This document shows positions 25,801-34,200 of a stretch of DNA of 64,000 bases, piece by piece. The translations under genes and the position numbers were made by a program. The stretch comes from an uncultured Lachnospiraceae bacterium. GTDB taxonomy: Bacteria; Bacillota; Clostridia; Lachnospirales; Lachnospiraceae. Below the pieces are notes generated by a model. The model made no database searches and was not told where the DNA came from. It worked only from the letters and a program-made list of their open reading frames with translations. Location: contig CAJTSL010000008.1 of assembly GCA_910578845.1 (NCBI GenBank), positions 1 to 64,000 of the forward strand, written 5' to 3'. Each line of letters starts with the position of its first letter. The stretch's first letter is position 1.

Positions 25801-26603
25801 ATCGCATAGAGCAGATCGATTGGGATGAGTTTAAGAAGAGCTTTTTAGACAAGGAGATTGCCTCGGTTTGTGCAATAGATGGTGTGATTGGCAAACGGAT
25901 CGAGGAAAAAGAAGGGAAAAAAGTAGAAATAGAAGTTGTTCGCGCTGATACCTTCCAATTAGGCGTAGAGTCCCTGATTCCAATAACATCCGCCTGCCTC
26001 AAGGGCGCTCCGGCAGCAGAAAATGTAAACGGTACAGAGGTAGGCGTCCTGCCGATGGGAGAGGGCGTCAGGCTTTCCTCGGAGCTTGTAATTGAGGTTA
26101 CATACGGAAGGTTTAGCAGCCTTAGCGCGTTATCGTTAGAGGAAATGGCAACAGACTCGCAAGGGCAAGATGACGCGAATGAATATGTTATGGAAGAAAT
26201 CCGGCGCAATGTCCCCAAAGCAATGTGGGGGCAGAGGAAAAAAGGAGCCAATGCCGGAGAAAGTGAACTAATCGAAAATGTGCTATCAGGGATGTGTATC
26301 AGGATGAAAAGCCAAAACGATAGTATGTTTCCGGCTAACCATTTCCTGACAATTGCCATGCTGGCTGAATTCCAGGAAATAATAAAAACATATGTTCCTG
26401 TATCCGTATGGAAGACGGAAACTGTTGGAAGGGATAGTGGTTTTTGCATATTCAAAGAAGAGGCGCCCAAGATGCCCCAAAAAGCCGGCGCTTTGGCAAA
26501 GGAAATGGAGAAGTTTGGATTTACTTTTGATTTTGCAATTGATGTAAGCATAATGGCGGATAACGCGGAGAGCCTTTTTGATGAGGAGTTTGTGCTTATA
26601 TAG
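22893..26603 (+). CDS. Very large DUF6603-family protein
   Basis: A 1236-residue protein made of many beta strands in repeated hydrophobic/aromatic patterns, without signal peptide or clear membrane anchor. The segments YDGMIRIAVKKLSVFAVGAY, TKFGGPPAFSVTGLAVGAGF and LALPAISQVAMHPLV match my memory of DUF6603. Near the end, YYDISIGIGIGFSITLDCWL and LHIWGPAFSGMAKIKWWIIS are also family-typical. The repetitive strands suggest an elongated beta structure, perhaps a lipid- or surface-binding scaffold; no catalytic motif was seen. The family is uncharacterised to my knowledge. It stands at the core of a conserved-looking gene set. Confidence 0.75.
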   Translation: MDIRAIARHVEENIREGGAFTFRDDTVGVPYIMLLFHARMRSADSFELNGLFYSLEKDVFRMKGSGTFPDGGSYELEVVFYQDESGILQVEMPGEVIMPEFAGTAFLSRSAYYEQEGAWKIRLLDTGFIGLGNLLSGAISFLGISVPATVFGDAGKISGLCFQYELPFAETGDSFLSLQEEDGFADYNRQKYMSLSFRTDMVLSLSSVFAKGNQVALLADLFLIEKFGGIYGFAFEGRIRIWDFQLPFHIRYDGWSWTLDTFGEDTSMCMFPSINRLGEIVGIGNLHLPESFSNLSNFTCEGITLAAASDFRELLSFRVVVSNQNAWYLSREPDIHITNIRAGFAKNGTDYMVFISGDFILADWKLTLAGSYDGEEGWIFRSFLSCMDMASANISEIFRKLCSFAGVGEIPFPLPDFPFKGAGITYYMKTRTFSAKMQIGRLQGEFVYVFLPETKWQANLAIDVVFDLSALPLVGSGLHLLDGVVIRDIYLRASQAGSVLHLDFAGEEMLLQLSGKGKRDRQAVGAETVTDAMQNFLWFSLEKRFSVFTIHRLGIGFRDKRISFAFDAELAANAFEISLTGLAAEIAVSEKSAVSFRLAGLTVGYHHPSLQISGGFRHTVSDKGSSYDGMIRIAVKKLSVFAVGAYADNSFLAYGILRTKFGGPPAFSVTGLAVGAGFHKYLALPAISQVAMHPLVEAAVNPHFSEGQLLDGLQKKVSTMPGQNFLAAGVSFLSFGMVSSFALLTVSFGQHLEVALLGISKMTVPPMTEKEPIARADLALKAAFIPEAGVFSAEAQLMPASYILSSKCKLTGGFAFYLWFGGEREGDFVITLGGYRRGYRKPVHYPDVPRLGFCWNVTPELELSGEMYFALTPAALCAGGKLDAVFTMGALRAWFTAYADFEIGWKPFYYDISIGIGIGFSITLDCWLFSKTFTMEMSADLHIWGPAFSGMAKIKWWIISFTISFGAKADRIEQIDWDEFKKSFLDKEIASVCAIDGVIGKRIEEKEGKKVEIEVVRADTFQLGVESLIPITSACLKGAPAAENVNGTEVGVLPMGEGVRLSSELVIEVTYGRFSSLSALSLEEMATDSQGQDDANEYVMEEIRRNVPKAMWGQRKKGANAGESELIENVLSGMCIRMKSQNDSMFPANHFLTIAMLAEFQEIIKTYVPVSVWKTETVGRDSGFCIFKEEAPKMPQKAGALAKEMEKFGFTFDFAIDVSIMADNAESLFDEEFVLI

Positions 26604-26645
26604 TAATGTGAAGAGAAGCGTATGCAGAAAAGAAAGGATGTGGTT

Positions 26646-26855
26646 ATGGGCATGGATCATGGGATATGCGGATCTGCCGGGGAAGAAGGATACGGCATGA
26701 AGTTCATAGAGAAAATAGAGCCGCCTTTGCCGGAAGGCAGAGTTTGTGTCAATGCGATACAAAAAGTGCATGTGATAGCACCTGACGGAAAGGTCACGGA
26801 GGATACGGTTTCTGCATCGAAAGAGTTCTATGTGCTTCCCGCGCCTTTACGATGA
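26646..26855 (+). CDS. N-terminal piece of a split DUF6603-locus protein
   Basis: A 69-residue frame: a short lead, then MKFIEKIEPPLPEGRVCVNA, IQKVHVIAPDG and SASKEFYVLPAPLR. In the related proteins I remember, such a start runs straight into the sequence that begins the next gene (a PRF.L...VYSVYPPAN pattern). Here the frame stops at TGA 26853-26855, which overlaps the ATG of the next frame (ATGA). The best reading is a gene split by a small indel, or two proteins made by stop-restart coupling. AAAGGA is upstream of ATG 26646. Confidence 0.55.
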   Translation: MGMDHGICGSAGEEGYGMKFIEKIEPPLPEGRVCVNAIQKVHVIAPDGKVTEDTVSASKEFYVLPAPLR

Positions 26856-27937
26856 ATGAGGCGGATGTTTACTCTGTCTCACCGGGAAATGCCGCGAGTG
26901 GGAATTTTGCAAATGAACTCCCGCATATTACGCTGGAAAATAAGACGTTTCCCTGGGAACACCGGACCGCGTCCGGCGAGCCATGGGTTGCGCTGCTCGC
27001 CCTAGCGGAGACGGAATTTGAGCAGAAGGATATGACGATCGCCCAATTATTAAGAGGCAGCGACGAGGATATTTACTTCCCGGCATCGGCGCAGCCGCGA
27101 GAATATCTCGAAGACGATAGCGATCTGTGTCATGTCATTGATATAGAGAAAACGTTATTCCAGAAGATTGCGCCGCGAAAGGGGGAGCGTTCGCTGTTAA
27201 CGCATGGTAAGTTTCTTAATCTGATGCAGAAGACCGATGAGACGCTTAAGAAAGACGGGTATTTTGCAACGGTGATCGGCAATCGTTTCGTGCCTTCTGC
27301 GGTTTCCGATACGGTCAAGAGTACGGTTCATTTGGTTTCCATGCTTGGATATGAGGAACCGGAGGCGCTTTCTACAAGTTGCCCAAAAATCAGATTGGTA
27401 TCTCTTTATCGTTGGAGCGTTTTCTCTAAAAGCAATGAGGAGGCGGGATTTACAGCGTTGATGCGGGGAATTGATTGTGATGTTATGAAGATAGGGAAGG
27501 AGAATGAGCTGCTTAGGCATGGCTATGTGCCTAAAAGGCATCTCTTTAGAAGCGGGGAGAACACGGTATCTCTTTATAGAGGGCCGCTTTCGCCATATCC
27601 TGTCCCCAAAATAGAAGCGTTCGGGCATGACAAGACAAACGGCATGCCTGTCTCGGCTGACGGCGCCTTGCTCTTTAACCGGGAAAAGGCAGTGTTTGAT
27701 GTTTCTTACAGTACGGCGTGGCAGATTGGGCGGCTGTTGGCCATACAAAATAAAGCGATTGCTTCATCTATTGTAAAGTGGCGTAAAAATGTAGAAATAA
27801 CCGTCAAGAGAAAATGCGCATCAGGCTTCCTGGCTATGAAGACGGGAGAAGATTATTCACCGGAAGGGTTGGCAAGAAAGGCTGTGGAAGCATTTGTACA
27901 AATTCGTAAGTCGGGTAAGAACGGGGGATTAGGTTGA
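26852..27937 (+). CDS. Uncharacterised DUF6603-locus protein (main part)
   Basis: A 361-residue soluble protein. Conserved-looking landmarks: FANELPHITLENKTFPWEHR near the start, PWVALLALAETEF, then FATVIGNRFVPSAV, IRLVSLYRWSVFSKSNEEAG, NTVSLYRGPLSPYPVPKIEA and AVFDVSYSTAWQIGRLLAIQ. I recall these blocks (LPHIVL..LPWER, WYRGPL, FDVSYAAAWQLGRLLAL) from unnamed proteins in other bacteria found beside large DUF6603 proteins. No enzyme motif is evident. In homologues the N-terminal part is probably what is now the separate 69-residue frame upstream. Function unknown. Confidence 0.7.
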   Translation: MNEADVYSVSPGNAASGNFANELPHITLENKTFPWEHRTASGEPWVALLALAETEFEQKDMTIAQLLRGSDEDIYFPASAQPREYLEDDSDLCHVIDIEKTLFQKIAPRKGERSLLTHGKFLNLMQKTDETLKKDGYFATVIGNRFVPSAVSDTVKSTVHLVSMLGYEEPEALSTSCPKIRLVSLYRWSVFSKSNEEAGFTALMRGIDCDVMKIGKENELLRHGYVPKRHLFRSGENTVSLYRGPLSPYPVPKIEAFGHDKTNGMPVSADGALLFNREKAVFDVSYSTAWQIGRLLAIQNKAIASSIVKWRKNVEITVKRKCASGFLAMKTGEDYSPEGLARKAVEAFVQIRKSGKNGGLG

Positions 27938-27970
27938 AAAATAAAATTTTTTCAACCGCGAATTTGTGCC

Positions 27971-27985
27971 GACGCTGATAGCGTC
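27971..27985 (+). repeat. Small hairpin in the DUF6603 locus
   Basis: GACGC-TGATA-GCGTC in the 80-base gap between two genes. Too short and without T-run to be a clear terminator. Confidence 0.35.
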
Positions 27986-28029
27986 TTGGCTCAAAGTTCG
28001 CAAGCTGAGAGAAAGGCATGGTTATTAAA

Positions 28030-28899
28030 ATGAAAAGGTGGGAAAACAATTTGCCCCTGACTGACGGCGCCTGTAACGGATGGATGGGAGCAGAAAGGCA
28101 GGAGTGCAGGACGTGGGAGAAGATGGCGGAAAGCTTCCCGCTTCTGTATCCTGAGGAAATAAGGGAGTGGATTTCGGAGTTAAAGCTTTTAAAAGGCGTG
28201 CCGCTTTCTATGCTGGTTGGTGATGAGAAGCAGCTTCCGCCAGAGAGCATTCGCTTTTTCTATCTGGATGAGAACTGGACGGAGCAGATGATAAACGGCG
28301 CTTTTAGCATTGGAGCAGGAAATGACAAGGCCGGGGGCATAAACCGTTCCTTTCTCGGAGATTTTCACCTTGCCGGCAGGCAAAACATCCATCAGATTAG
28401 GAGGCGCTGTATCCACGAAAACCAGTTGCAGTTTTTCAGGCAAAACGGGGACGGGCTTAAGGAGGGCAGTGAGATTACAGGATTTATCATGCGCTCGAGG
28501 CTTGTCAGGCTTTGGAAAGGGTTAGAGAGCAGCGCAACGGACATAGACGGGGCAGAGTTAGACATTCTGCATATGGAACAGCTATCCGGGGAAATCATGC
28601 TCTGTCTCTTTGCAGGAGAGCTTGCCAAACTGCAAATCAGAGAGCCAAAAGAGGGGTTGCGCTTTGGCGCTTCGGGGAACGACAGGAATATAAACGTCCG
28701 CGATGTGAGGGATGGGGAAGAAGGGAAGCCTCTGCCTGGCAAAGCGGTACCTATAAAGTCGAATGACTGTGGGCGCGCGGATATTCTGGCGCTTGTAAAA
28801 GACTTACAAAAAGAGCTTGGCGCTTCTAAGATTACTTCGGCACAGCTTGCGATGGAGCTGATCATAGCGCCCGGGATTGCTGCATTTCACAGACAATGA
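28030..28899 (+). CDS. Uncharacterised DUF6603-locus protein
   Basis: A 289-residue soluble protein. Landmarks: LLKGVPLSMLVGDEKQLPPE, SIRFFYLDENWTEQMINGAF, SIG, then ITGFIMRSRLVRLWKGLES, LSGEIMLCLFAGELAKLQIR, EPKEGLRFG and the end ITSAQLAMELIIAPGIAAF. I recall the same string of blocks (LPPESIRFFYVD.NW, FLLRS..V..WPGLEV, LLCLFDG, P.EGLHFG) in unnamed proteins that accompany DUF6603 genes, so it seems a fixed partner. ATG 28030 was preferred to 28018, which lies only one base after the GAAAGG site. Function unknown. Confidence 0.7.
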   Translation: MKRWENNLPLTDGACNGWMGAERQECRTWEKMAESFPLLYPEEIREWISELKLLKGVPLSMLVGDEKQLPPESIRFFYLDENWTEQMINGAFSIGAGNDKAGGINRSFLGDFHLAGRQNIHQIRRRCIHENQLQFFRQNGDGLKEGSEITGFIMRSRLVRLWKGLESSATDIDGAELDILHMEQLSGEIMLCLFAGELAKLQIREPKEGLRFGASGNDRNINVRDVRDGEEGKPLPGKAVPIKSNDCGRADILALVKDLQKELGASKITSAQLAMELIIAPGIAAFHRQ

Positions 28900-28914
28900 T
28901 TTGAGGAGAGGGCA

Positions 28915-31900
28915 ATGGGAGAGAGACCGATTTTGATACCGTTTACGATAGAAAGTTATGTAACGGATAACCGGAATGCACCGGATAAAATGTGCGCGCG
29001 CATTTCGCCTGACTATGCGCAAGTGGAGTATGACTCATATCTGGGAGGGAATATGGAGCCGGCTCCATTTACGGTGCGCCCGCCCCTTTCTGCCGGGATC
29101 CATCTGCATTTCATCCTGCCGGAGTGTTTCCGGCGTGCAAGGCAAGTGGACAGTGCGGAAGCAAGGAGCGGATGGGAGTATGCCAATGTCCCCGACAGAT
29201 GGGTCGTAACGCGCCTGATTATGGATAGGGAACGTAAAATCGTTCATAAAAGCTTCCTTGTGGAGAGTAATTATATCGGATTGGATAATCGTGGCAGCGT
29301 GGCGGTTCCTTATCTGGAAGACCCGCTTGTGAGCCATAGGTATTTAGGAAGGACATATGAATATGGGCAGGAGAGAAAGGGAAGCGGAAGCTATATAGAC
29401 GGTTTGACGGCAATGGGAGCCGGGAACCCCTATTTCATGGCATATTATCCTGACTGTCACAGCGTTTTCGGATTTTATGATGATATGATGGGGGTACAGG
29501 AAGGATGCTGCGTGACTTATTTTGTCTGCGGATATTTCTCCGATCGGGCGAAAGATCCGCTGTATCATGCGACGGAGGAAACCTTCGGGCAAATCATGAA
29601 AGAGCTTGGCTTGGAAGTGAAAACGATACGAGAATCCGGAACCCAAAAGGAGACGGCGTCTTATTGGGCGTATGAAAGCGTCTTGTTTGGAGAGGTCTGT
29701 CATATCCATTGGGAAGGATATCAGGGTAAATATCCAGATCCGAGGCCGAAGGGAGAGATCAAATGCGGCATGGGCAACACTTCCGCGGAAGTCATATCGG
29801 CGGTTATTGCCCGCAGAATGGGAGCGGGGCAGGGGAAAGGAGAAAACTGGGAGAGGCTTTTCAATGCGTTGCAGTATGAGATGGCAGATGAATTGGAAGA
29901 CATAGACGGTATTGCCAAAACGGAAGATATGATACATGCGCAATCTTTTCTGTCCCATGCAAGCGGTAATATCAGAAGGCTCGACTATGACGGGACGGAG
30001 GCGGATCTATTGCCGGAAGAGGCAGGGCGGCTTATGTCTAAGGTCAATGAAGTGAGCAGGCAATATGCTAAGAAAAGTGATGAGATTGCCTATTGGCGGG
30101 ATAACGCGTACGCTGCATGGTATTCCTATATGCTGCATTATGAAGGAGATGAGTCTGAAAGCGCTAAGAAAGTAAAAATGCGGAATGAGATTTTCAGGAT
30201 CTGTGAAGAAGTGATACCTGCGCTGGAAGAAGAACTGGCACAATTAGAGAGAGAAGAGGGCATTAACCTTGGGAAACTGCAAGATGCGATCGCCGGGAAA
30301 GCAATCAAGTTAGCACAGGTGCCGGAAGGTGTTTTCTATGAACCGAAGGAACCAGTGCTGATGTTATATGGCGATGGCGTGAAACGGAGCCATGCCTTTG
30401 ACGGGGAAGAGAAGCTGTTATGTCAGGAAATGCCGATCACAAGCCTTTTTGAGGATACACGTACATTATCACGAAGCGATATCATGAAATATACAGATGA
30501 GATACCGTGCATCATTCCGCATTTCGACGATTATCTGATACAGGCGGTATGTCTGGATGATCTGATGGTAAAAGCGATCGGCGAGGCGGAGGGCTTGCCG
30601 GGGCTTATCTGTGATAAAGATGCGGTTTCGCCTTTGGCATGCCGGGAATTTGAACAGTCATGGCAGACGTTTATGTTGGAATGGAGGGTGAGGTTTTATC
30701 CGTCCAGAACGCTGTCTGATCATGTGGATGATTCTATGGATGACTGGGAATTTGACGGTTTAGATTACGATAGCGGGAAGGAACATGGGAAACAGGCGGT
30801 TGTTTATGCCGGCAGGACTATGGTCACGCCTCATTCGCTGTACCGGTTCCGGTATACCGTAGAGAAGTATATGAAAGAAAGCGGCATGGAAGAGGAAGAG
30901 ATTGAGAAAATATTACGTGAAGTGGAGAATCTGCCTGTCTTGTCCCAGAATCTTGACGGATTCAATAGCATGTTATTAGCAAGAATCCGTTCGGTGCAGG
31001 CGCCGGTCATTGGAAATGACGGAGACGAGAGGTTGACGCAGGCTATTTTGAAAATCGCGCCGCAGGAGAAGCTTGCCGTGAACGATGTCGTACCGTGCTT
31101 TCCGCTCAGGGCGGGGCATATGCGCCTAGAGAAGGTCAATCTGTTGAGCACTTTCGGGATGATACGCAATGTGTCCACGGTTTCTGCCCCGCTGGTCTGT
31201 TCGGAAGTGATGGGAGAGTGCCAGGATTTAGAGGAACATACGTCTTATGCGCTGCTTCGCCCGAGAATTATGGGAGAGGCAAGGTTTTGCTTTGATTTTA
31301 TGGAGACGGGACATACCGGTCTTGTCGCACAAGAGCCGGGTACGTCGCCAATCTGCGGCATGATTATGCCGGAACTGTTGAATGCCAGGCTGGCATTCTA
31401 TTCTGCGCAGGGCCGTTATTATGGTGCGCTGAAGACGGTATACAGAGAAGGTAGGCGATTGGCAAAGTGGCTATCGCCGCCGGGACAGGTACAGATACCT
31501 TTTGAGGATGTATCCTTTGCAGATGAGGATCTGAAAAATATGATCGCATATCTGTTGAAGGATTCCGACAATGGAGGAACGGCCTATGAGGATTTGTTGC
31601 TGTTAATTGGACGGCAGCAGGAGAAAGCGCTCCCTTCAGGCCTGGATATGGGAGGAGAGCTTCCTTATATATGGGGGCGCCCGCTTGCCGTTTTCCAATG
31701 CCGGGTAGCGCTTGCGCGCAAGGGCGGGCTTGCTTATTCCTATCTGAGAGAAGATTATGCGAAGTATGATACGCTGGCAGTGGAGAAAATAGCATTTCCG
31801 CTAATGGCGGGGGACATGTCAAGAACCCGCTCAGGAATCGTCGGATATTTCGAGAACTATGACTATGGCAAGTTTTATCCTGCTTATCATGCGGAAAAAT

Positions 31901-32289
31901 TTGCATCCGATTATATCAGGTTTGAAGAGCATACCGGATTATATATTAACCATTCCCCGAAGATGCTGACGATGATCGCCGAGATTGGGAACCCGCTATA
32001 CTTCCAGACCGGAATCCTTCCGGTTTCCCGCTATGATTTGCCGGCAGTGTATACCCGGTTTGTCAGTGAGATGAAACTATGTTTTGAAGCGGACAGTGTA
32101 ATGTGCGTTCCCGAGGCGCCGCAGTTACCGGTTCCTGCGGTGAAAGACGGCGCATCGTGGTACTTCTCCTATGTGGATAACCAATTAGGAGAAGAGCGGA
32201 ACAGGTCTAAGAAAATTACTTGCGTGGAAAATATTTTTACAACAGAGAGCAATATTGTCTGCGACGGGTATTTGGATCTCGAAAGATAA
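28915..32289 (+). CDS. Large uncharacterised DUF6603-locus protein
   Basis: A 1124-residue protein without signal peptide. It starts with a family-like N-terminal region: PPLSAGIHLHFILPECFRRA, VPDRWVVTRLIMDRERK, SFLVESNYIG and HRYLGRTYEY, resembling the GIHLHWALPDAL...PNRWLVTR...WVVESD pattern I recall from unnamed proteins in DUF6603 loci. Residues ~410-480 form a charged coiled coil (EELAQLEREEGINLGKLQDA). The rest is mixed alpha/beta with acidic patches. GAGGAGAGG precedes ATG 28915. No catalytic motif was recognised; it could be a scaffold of a large complex. Function unknown. Confidence 0.68.
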   Translation: MGERPILIPFTIESYVTDNRNAPDKMCARISPDYAQVEYDSYLGGNMEPAPFTVRPPLSAGIHLHFILPECFRRARQVDSAEARSGWEYANVPDRWVVTRLIMDRERKIVHKSFLVESNYIGLDNRGSVAVPYLEDPLVSHRYLGRTYEYGQERKGSGSYIDGLTAMGAGNPYFMAYYPDCHSVFGFYDDMMGVQEGCCVTYFVCGYFSDRAKDPLYHATEETFGQIMKELGLEVKTIRESGTQKETASYWAYESVLFGEVCHIHWEGYQGKYPDPRPKGEIKCGMGNTSAEVISAVIARRMGAGQGKGENWERLFNALQYEMADELEDIDGIAKTEDMIHAQSFLSHASGNIRRLDYDGTEADLLPEEAGRLMSKVNEVSRQYAKKSDEIAYWRDNAYAAWYSYMLHYEGDESESAKKVKMRNEIFRICEEVIPALEEELAQLEREEGINLGKLQDAIAGKAIKLAQVPEGVFYEPKEPVLMLYGDGVKRSHAFDGEEKLLCQEMPITSLFEDTRTLSRSDIMKYTDEIPCIIPHFDDYLIQAVCLDDLMVKAIGEAEGLPGLICDKDAVSPLACREFEQSWQTFMLEWRVRFYPSRTLSDHVDDSMDDWEFDGLDYDSGKEHGKQAVVYAGRTMVTPHSLYRFRYTVEKYMKESGMEEEEIEKILREVENLPVLSQNLDGFNSMLLARIRSVQAPVIGNDGDERLTQAILKIAPQEKLAVNDVVPCFPLRAGHMRLEKVNLLSTFGMIRNVSTVSAPLVCSEVMGECQDLEEHTSYALLRPRIMGEARFCFDFMETGHTGLVAQEPGTSPICGMIMPELLNARLAFYSAQGRYYGALKTVYREGRRLAKWLSPPGQVQIPFEDVSFADEDLKNMIAYLLKDSDNGGTAYEDLLLLIGRQQEKALPSGLDMGGELPYIWGRPLAVFQCRVALARKGGLAYSYLREDYAKYDTLAVEKIAFPLMAGDMSRTRSGIVGYFENYDYGKFYPAYHAEKFASDYIRFEEHTGLYINHSPKMLTMIAEIGNPLYFQTGILPVSRYDLPAVYTRFVSEMKLCFEADSVMCVPEAPQLPVPAVKDGASWYFSYVDNQLGEERNRSKKITCVENIFTTESNIVCDGYLDLER

Positions 32290-32307
32290 GGCAAAAGGAG
32301 GCAAGGG

Positions 32308-33948
32308 ATGGGTTATATTTTCGTTAAGGCATTGCCGAATTATATTCCGGTTTCAACCGATAGCGTAAACCATTACTGTGATTTGGATTTTATGATCTAT
32401 TATCAAGGCGGGAGCCTGACCGGAAGCGATCTCATGGCGTTTCAGGGGGACGGGGAGCATAGCGGCATCCATAAAGGCCCAAGAGTTGTCGTTACGGCAA
32501 AGATTGCTTTACTAAGCAGTATCAGATCCGATGATGCTTTATGTCTTTCCAACGATATCCCGGTTTCCGGCTATGCATATGACGAGCCGGAGGGGTGGGA
32601 ATGTTCGCATGAATATGAGGCAGAGGCGTCGAGACTTTCTTTCATATTCCGCCCGCCGGCAGAAAGCACTGGTGAATTCAATGCGGCTAGCGTAAAGGTA
32701 AGGAGCTTTTTTACAACGGCGCAAGCGGGCGTATGTGTGTTGGATGTCAGGACTGAAAATTTCAGTAAGTGGATGGCTGATGTGCAGGACGCTGCTTTCA
32801 CGATAGCGATTGGCAAGAAATATGGCTTTGAAATCCTATCTTTTGCGGCAAATGGCATGAGCGGGGCGTTCTTCTTGAACCATAATCTGCCTGTTGCCTT
32901 TCAGTGGGATATGGTCTGTGATACAGATACGGAATTTGTCCTGTTAGAGGACGACTGTCGCGACTTAGGGGCGCAGGGGTTTAGCGGGGAGATGAAGCTT
33001 TCCCGGCGCAATAGAGGAGATCATACCTATACGCTTAAAATATTGCTGCCAGAGGGCGATAAGACGAAGAGCATCATGATTCGGGATACCAGATGGAGAA
33101 GGCTAGGGGACGCCGTCGGCATAGCGCCTGATTTCTCCAAGCCTGGGCGTTTGTTGGAATATCAGCATGCGGTTTATCTTTTTGAGGATAACCGGGTGTA
33201 CCGCTCTTGTCTTAGTAAGGGATATGTCTTAGCGGAGTGGGAACTATACGGAAGCTATGACGGGGATATTCTCTTCCGGACAGGGGCAGCGTCTGCGATT
33301 TGTGACGGGAAGCTTTATGTGCTGGGCGGGAAAAAGAAGGGCGATAACAGCATGTATTATGTCGTCTGCGACTTGACAGAAGAAAGTGGCAGCTTTCAGG
33401 AATATGATACCGGACAAGTGTATACGGATATGGATACACCAATAGAAGCATCGGCGGCATGTGATATCTGTACAGAGCAGCCGTCCTGGATGGTTTATGC
33501 TTATGAGGGGAATCATGACGGCTATCTTGTTTTCTGCGTTTATGATGCAAGCCAAAAGCTGTTCCCGGCACGGTTTTTCCTGGAAATGGAGGGAGCTGCC
33601 TTTTTTGAGATCGGTATCAGGAATGATGTTCTGTATGTGGCGTTGGCAGTAGAAGACGGCATTATCATACGGAGAATGAAGAAAGGGGAAATGGCATTTG
33701 CGGATGGTGGTAAGATTGAGCCGGCTCCCAAGTGGATGAAATGGATCCGTGGCAATAACAAGATGTTTCTGTTAACGGATTCCGGTCTCTACCGTGGCAA
33801 TAGCTGGGTCAATGTGGAAGAAGACCAGCCGTTCCAGAGGGAAAAGAGCGATCCGTGGTGCGGGGCAAGCAAAGGAAAGATCATTGCTTTGGGCGCTGCC
33901 GGAGATGAGAGCGGTGTGGTAGCGGCCTGGGCAACGGATGTTTTATAG
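32308..33948 (+). CDS. Uncharacterised beta-rich (kelch-like?) protein of the DUF6603 locus
   Basis: A 546-residue protein. Its second half (about residues 270-546) contains repeated beta-strand units with W, Y and G residues, such as AVYLFEDNRVYRSCLSKGY, ASAICDGKLYVLGGKKKGDN and KMFLLTDSGLYRGNSWVNVE, suggestive of a beta-propeller; the LYVLGGK element is kelch-like. The N-terminal half (YIFVKALPNYIPVSTDSVNH) is also beta-rich and may be a lectin-like or jelly-roll domain. AAAAGGAGG precedes the ATG, 18 bases after the previous gene. Immediately after the stop lies the palindromic repeat copy B. Function unknown. Confidence 0.6.
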   Translation: MGYIFVKALPNYIPVSTDSVNHYCDLDFMIYYQGGSLTGSDLMAFQGDGEHSGIHKGPRVVVTAKIALLSSIRSDDALCLSNDIPVSGYAYDEPEGWECSHEYEAEASRLSFIFRPPAESTGEFNAASVKVRSFFTTAQAGVCVLDVRTENFSKWMADVQDAAFTIAIGKKYGFEILSFAANGMSGAFFLNHNLPVAFQWDMVCDTDTEFVLLEDDCRDLGAQGFSGEMKLSRRNRGDHTYTLKILLPEGDKTKSIMIRDTRWRRLGDAVGIAPDFSKPGRLLEYQHAVYLFEDNRVYRSCLSKGYVLAEWELYGSYDGDILFRTGAASAICDGKLYVLGGKKKGDNSMYYVVCDLTEESGSFQEYDTGQVYTDMDTPIEASAACDICTEQPSWMVYAYEGNHDGYLVFCVYDASQKLFPARFFLEMEGAAFFEIGIRNDVLYVALAVEDGIIIRRMKKGEMAFADGGKIEPAPKWMKWIRGNNKMFLLTDSGLYRGNSWVNVEEDQPFQREKSDPWCGASKGKIIALGAAGDESGVVAAWATDVL

Positions 33949-34163
33949 GTGATTGCGAAATTAAGTTTTGGCAACTGTACATTATGCAAAATAGACAAAT
34001 CATCGCAGGGCCGCTTTCGCTACATTGGCACTCGTAGCGGCGCATAAGACGCTACAATACATACAATACAGCGTCAAAGTGCCGACGGCGCCAAAGTGCC
34101 CTGCTTGTGATCTTGTCTATTTTGATCAGACTCGTGGCTTGAAATTGTTGTTTCACAATCAAC
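33949..34163. repeat. ~215 bp palindromic element, copy B
   Basis: Starts directly after the stop codon of the preceding gene. Terminal inverted repeats GATTGCGAAA (33951-33960) and TTTCACAATC (34151-34160) match at nine of ten positions. Inside, ATAGACAA/TTGTCTAT and GGCACT/AGTGCC blocks make a long imperfect hairpin. It is the inverted counterpart of copy A (14462-14663), with a small extra insert (a CATACAATA-like duplication near 34058-34068). Confidence 0.85.
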
Positions 34164-34200
34164 TAAAAGATATTTGATAGAGAAAGGAGAAAGAGCGCAT

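Noticed and set aside
25619..26653. Long minus-strand open frame (344 codons) opposite the DUF6603 gene
   Set aside because: It mirrors a strong coding frame on the plus strand, has serine-rich shadow composition, and no ribosome site or family motif.
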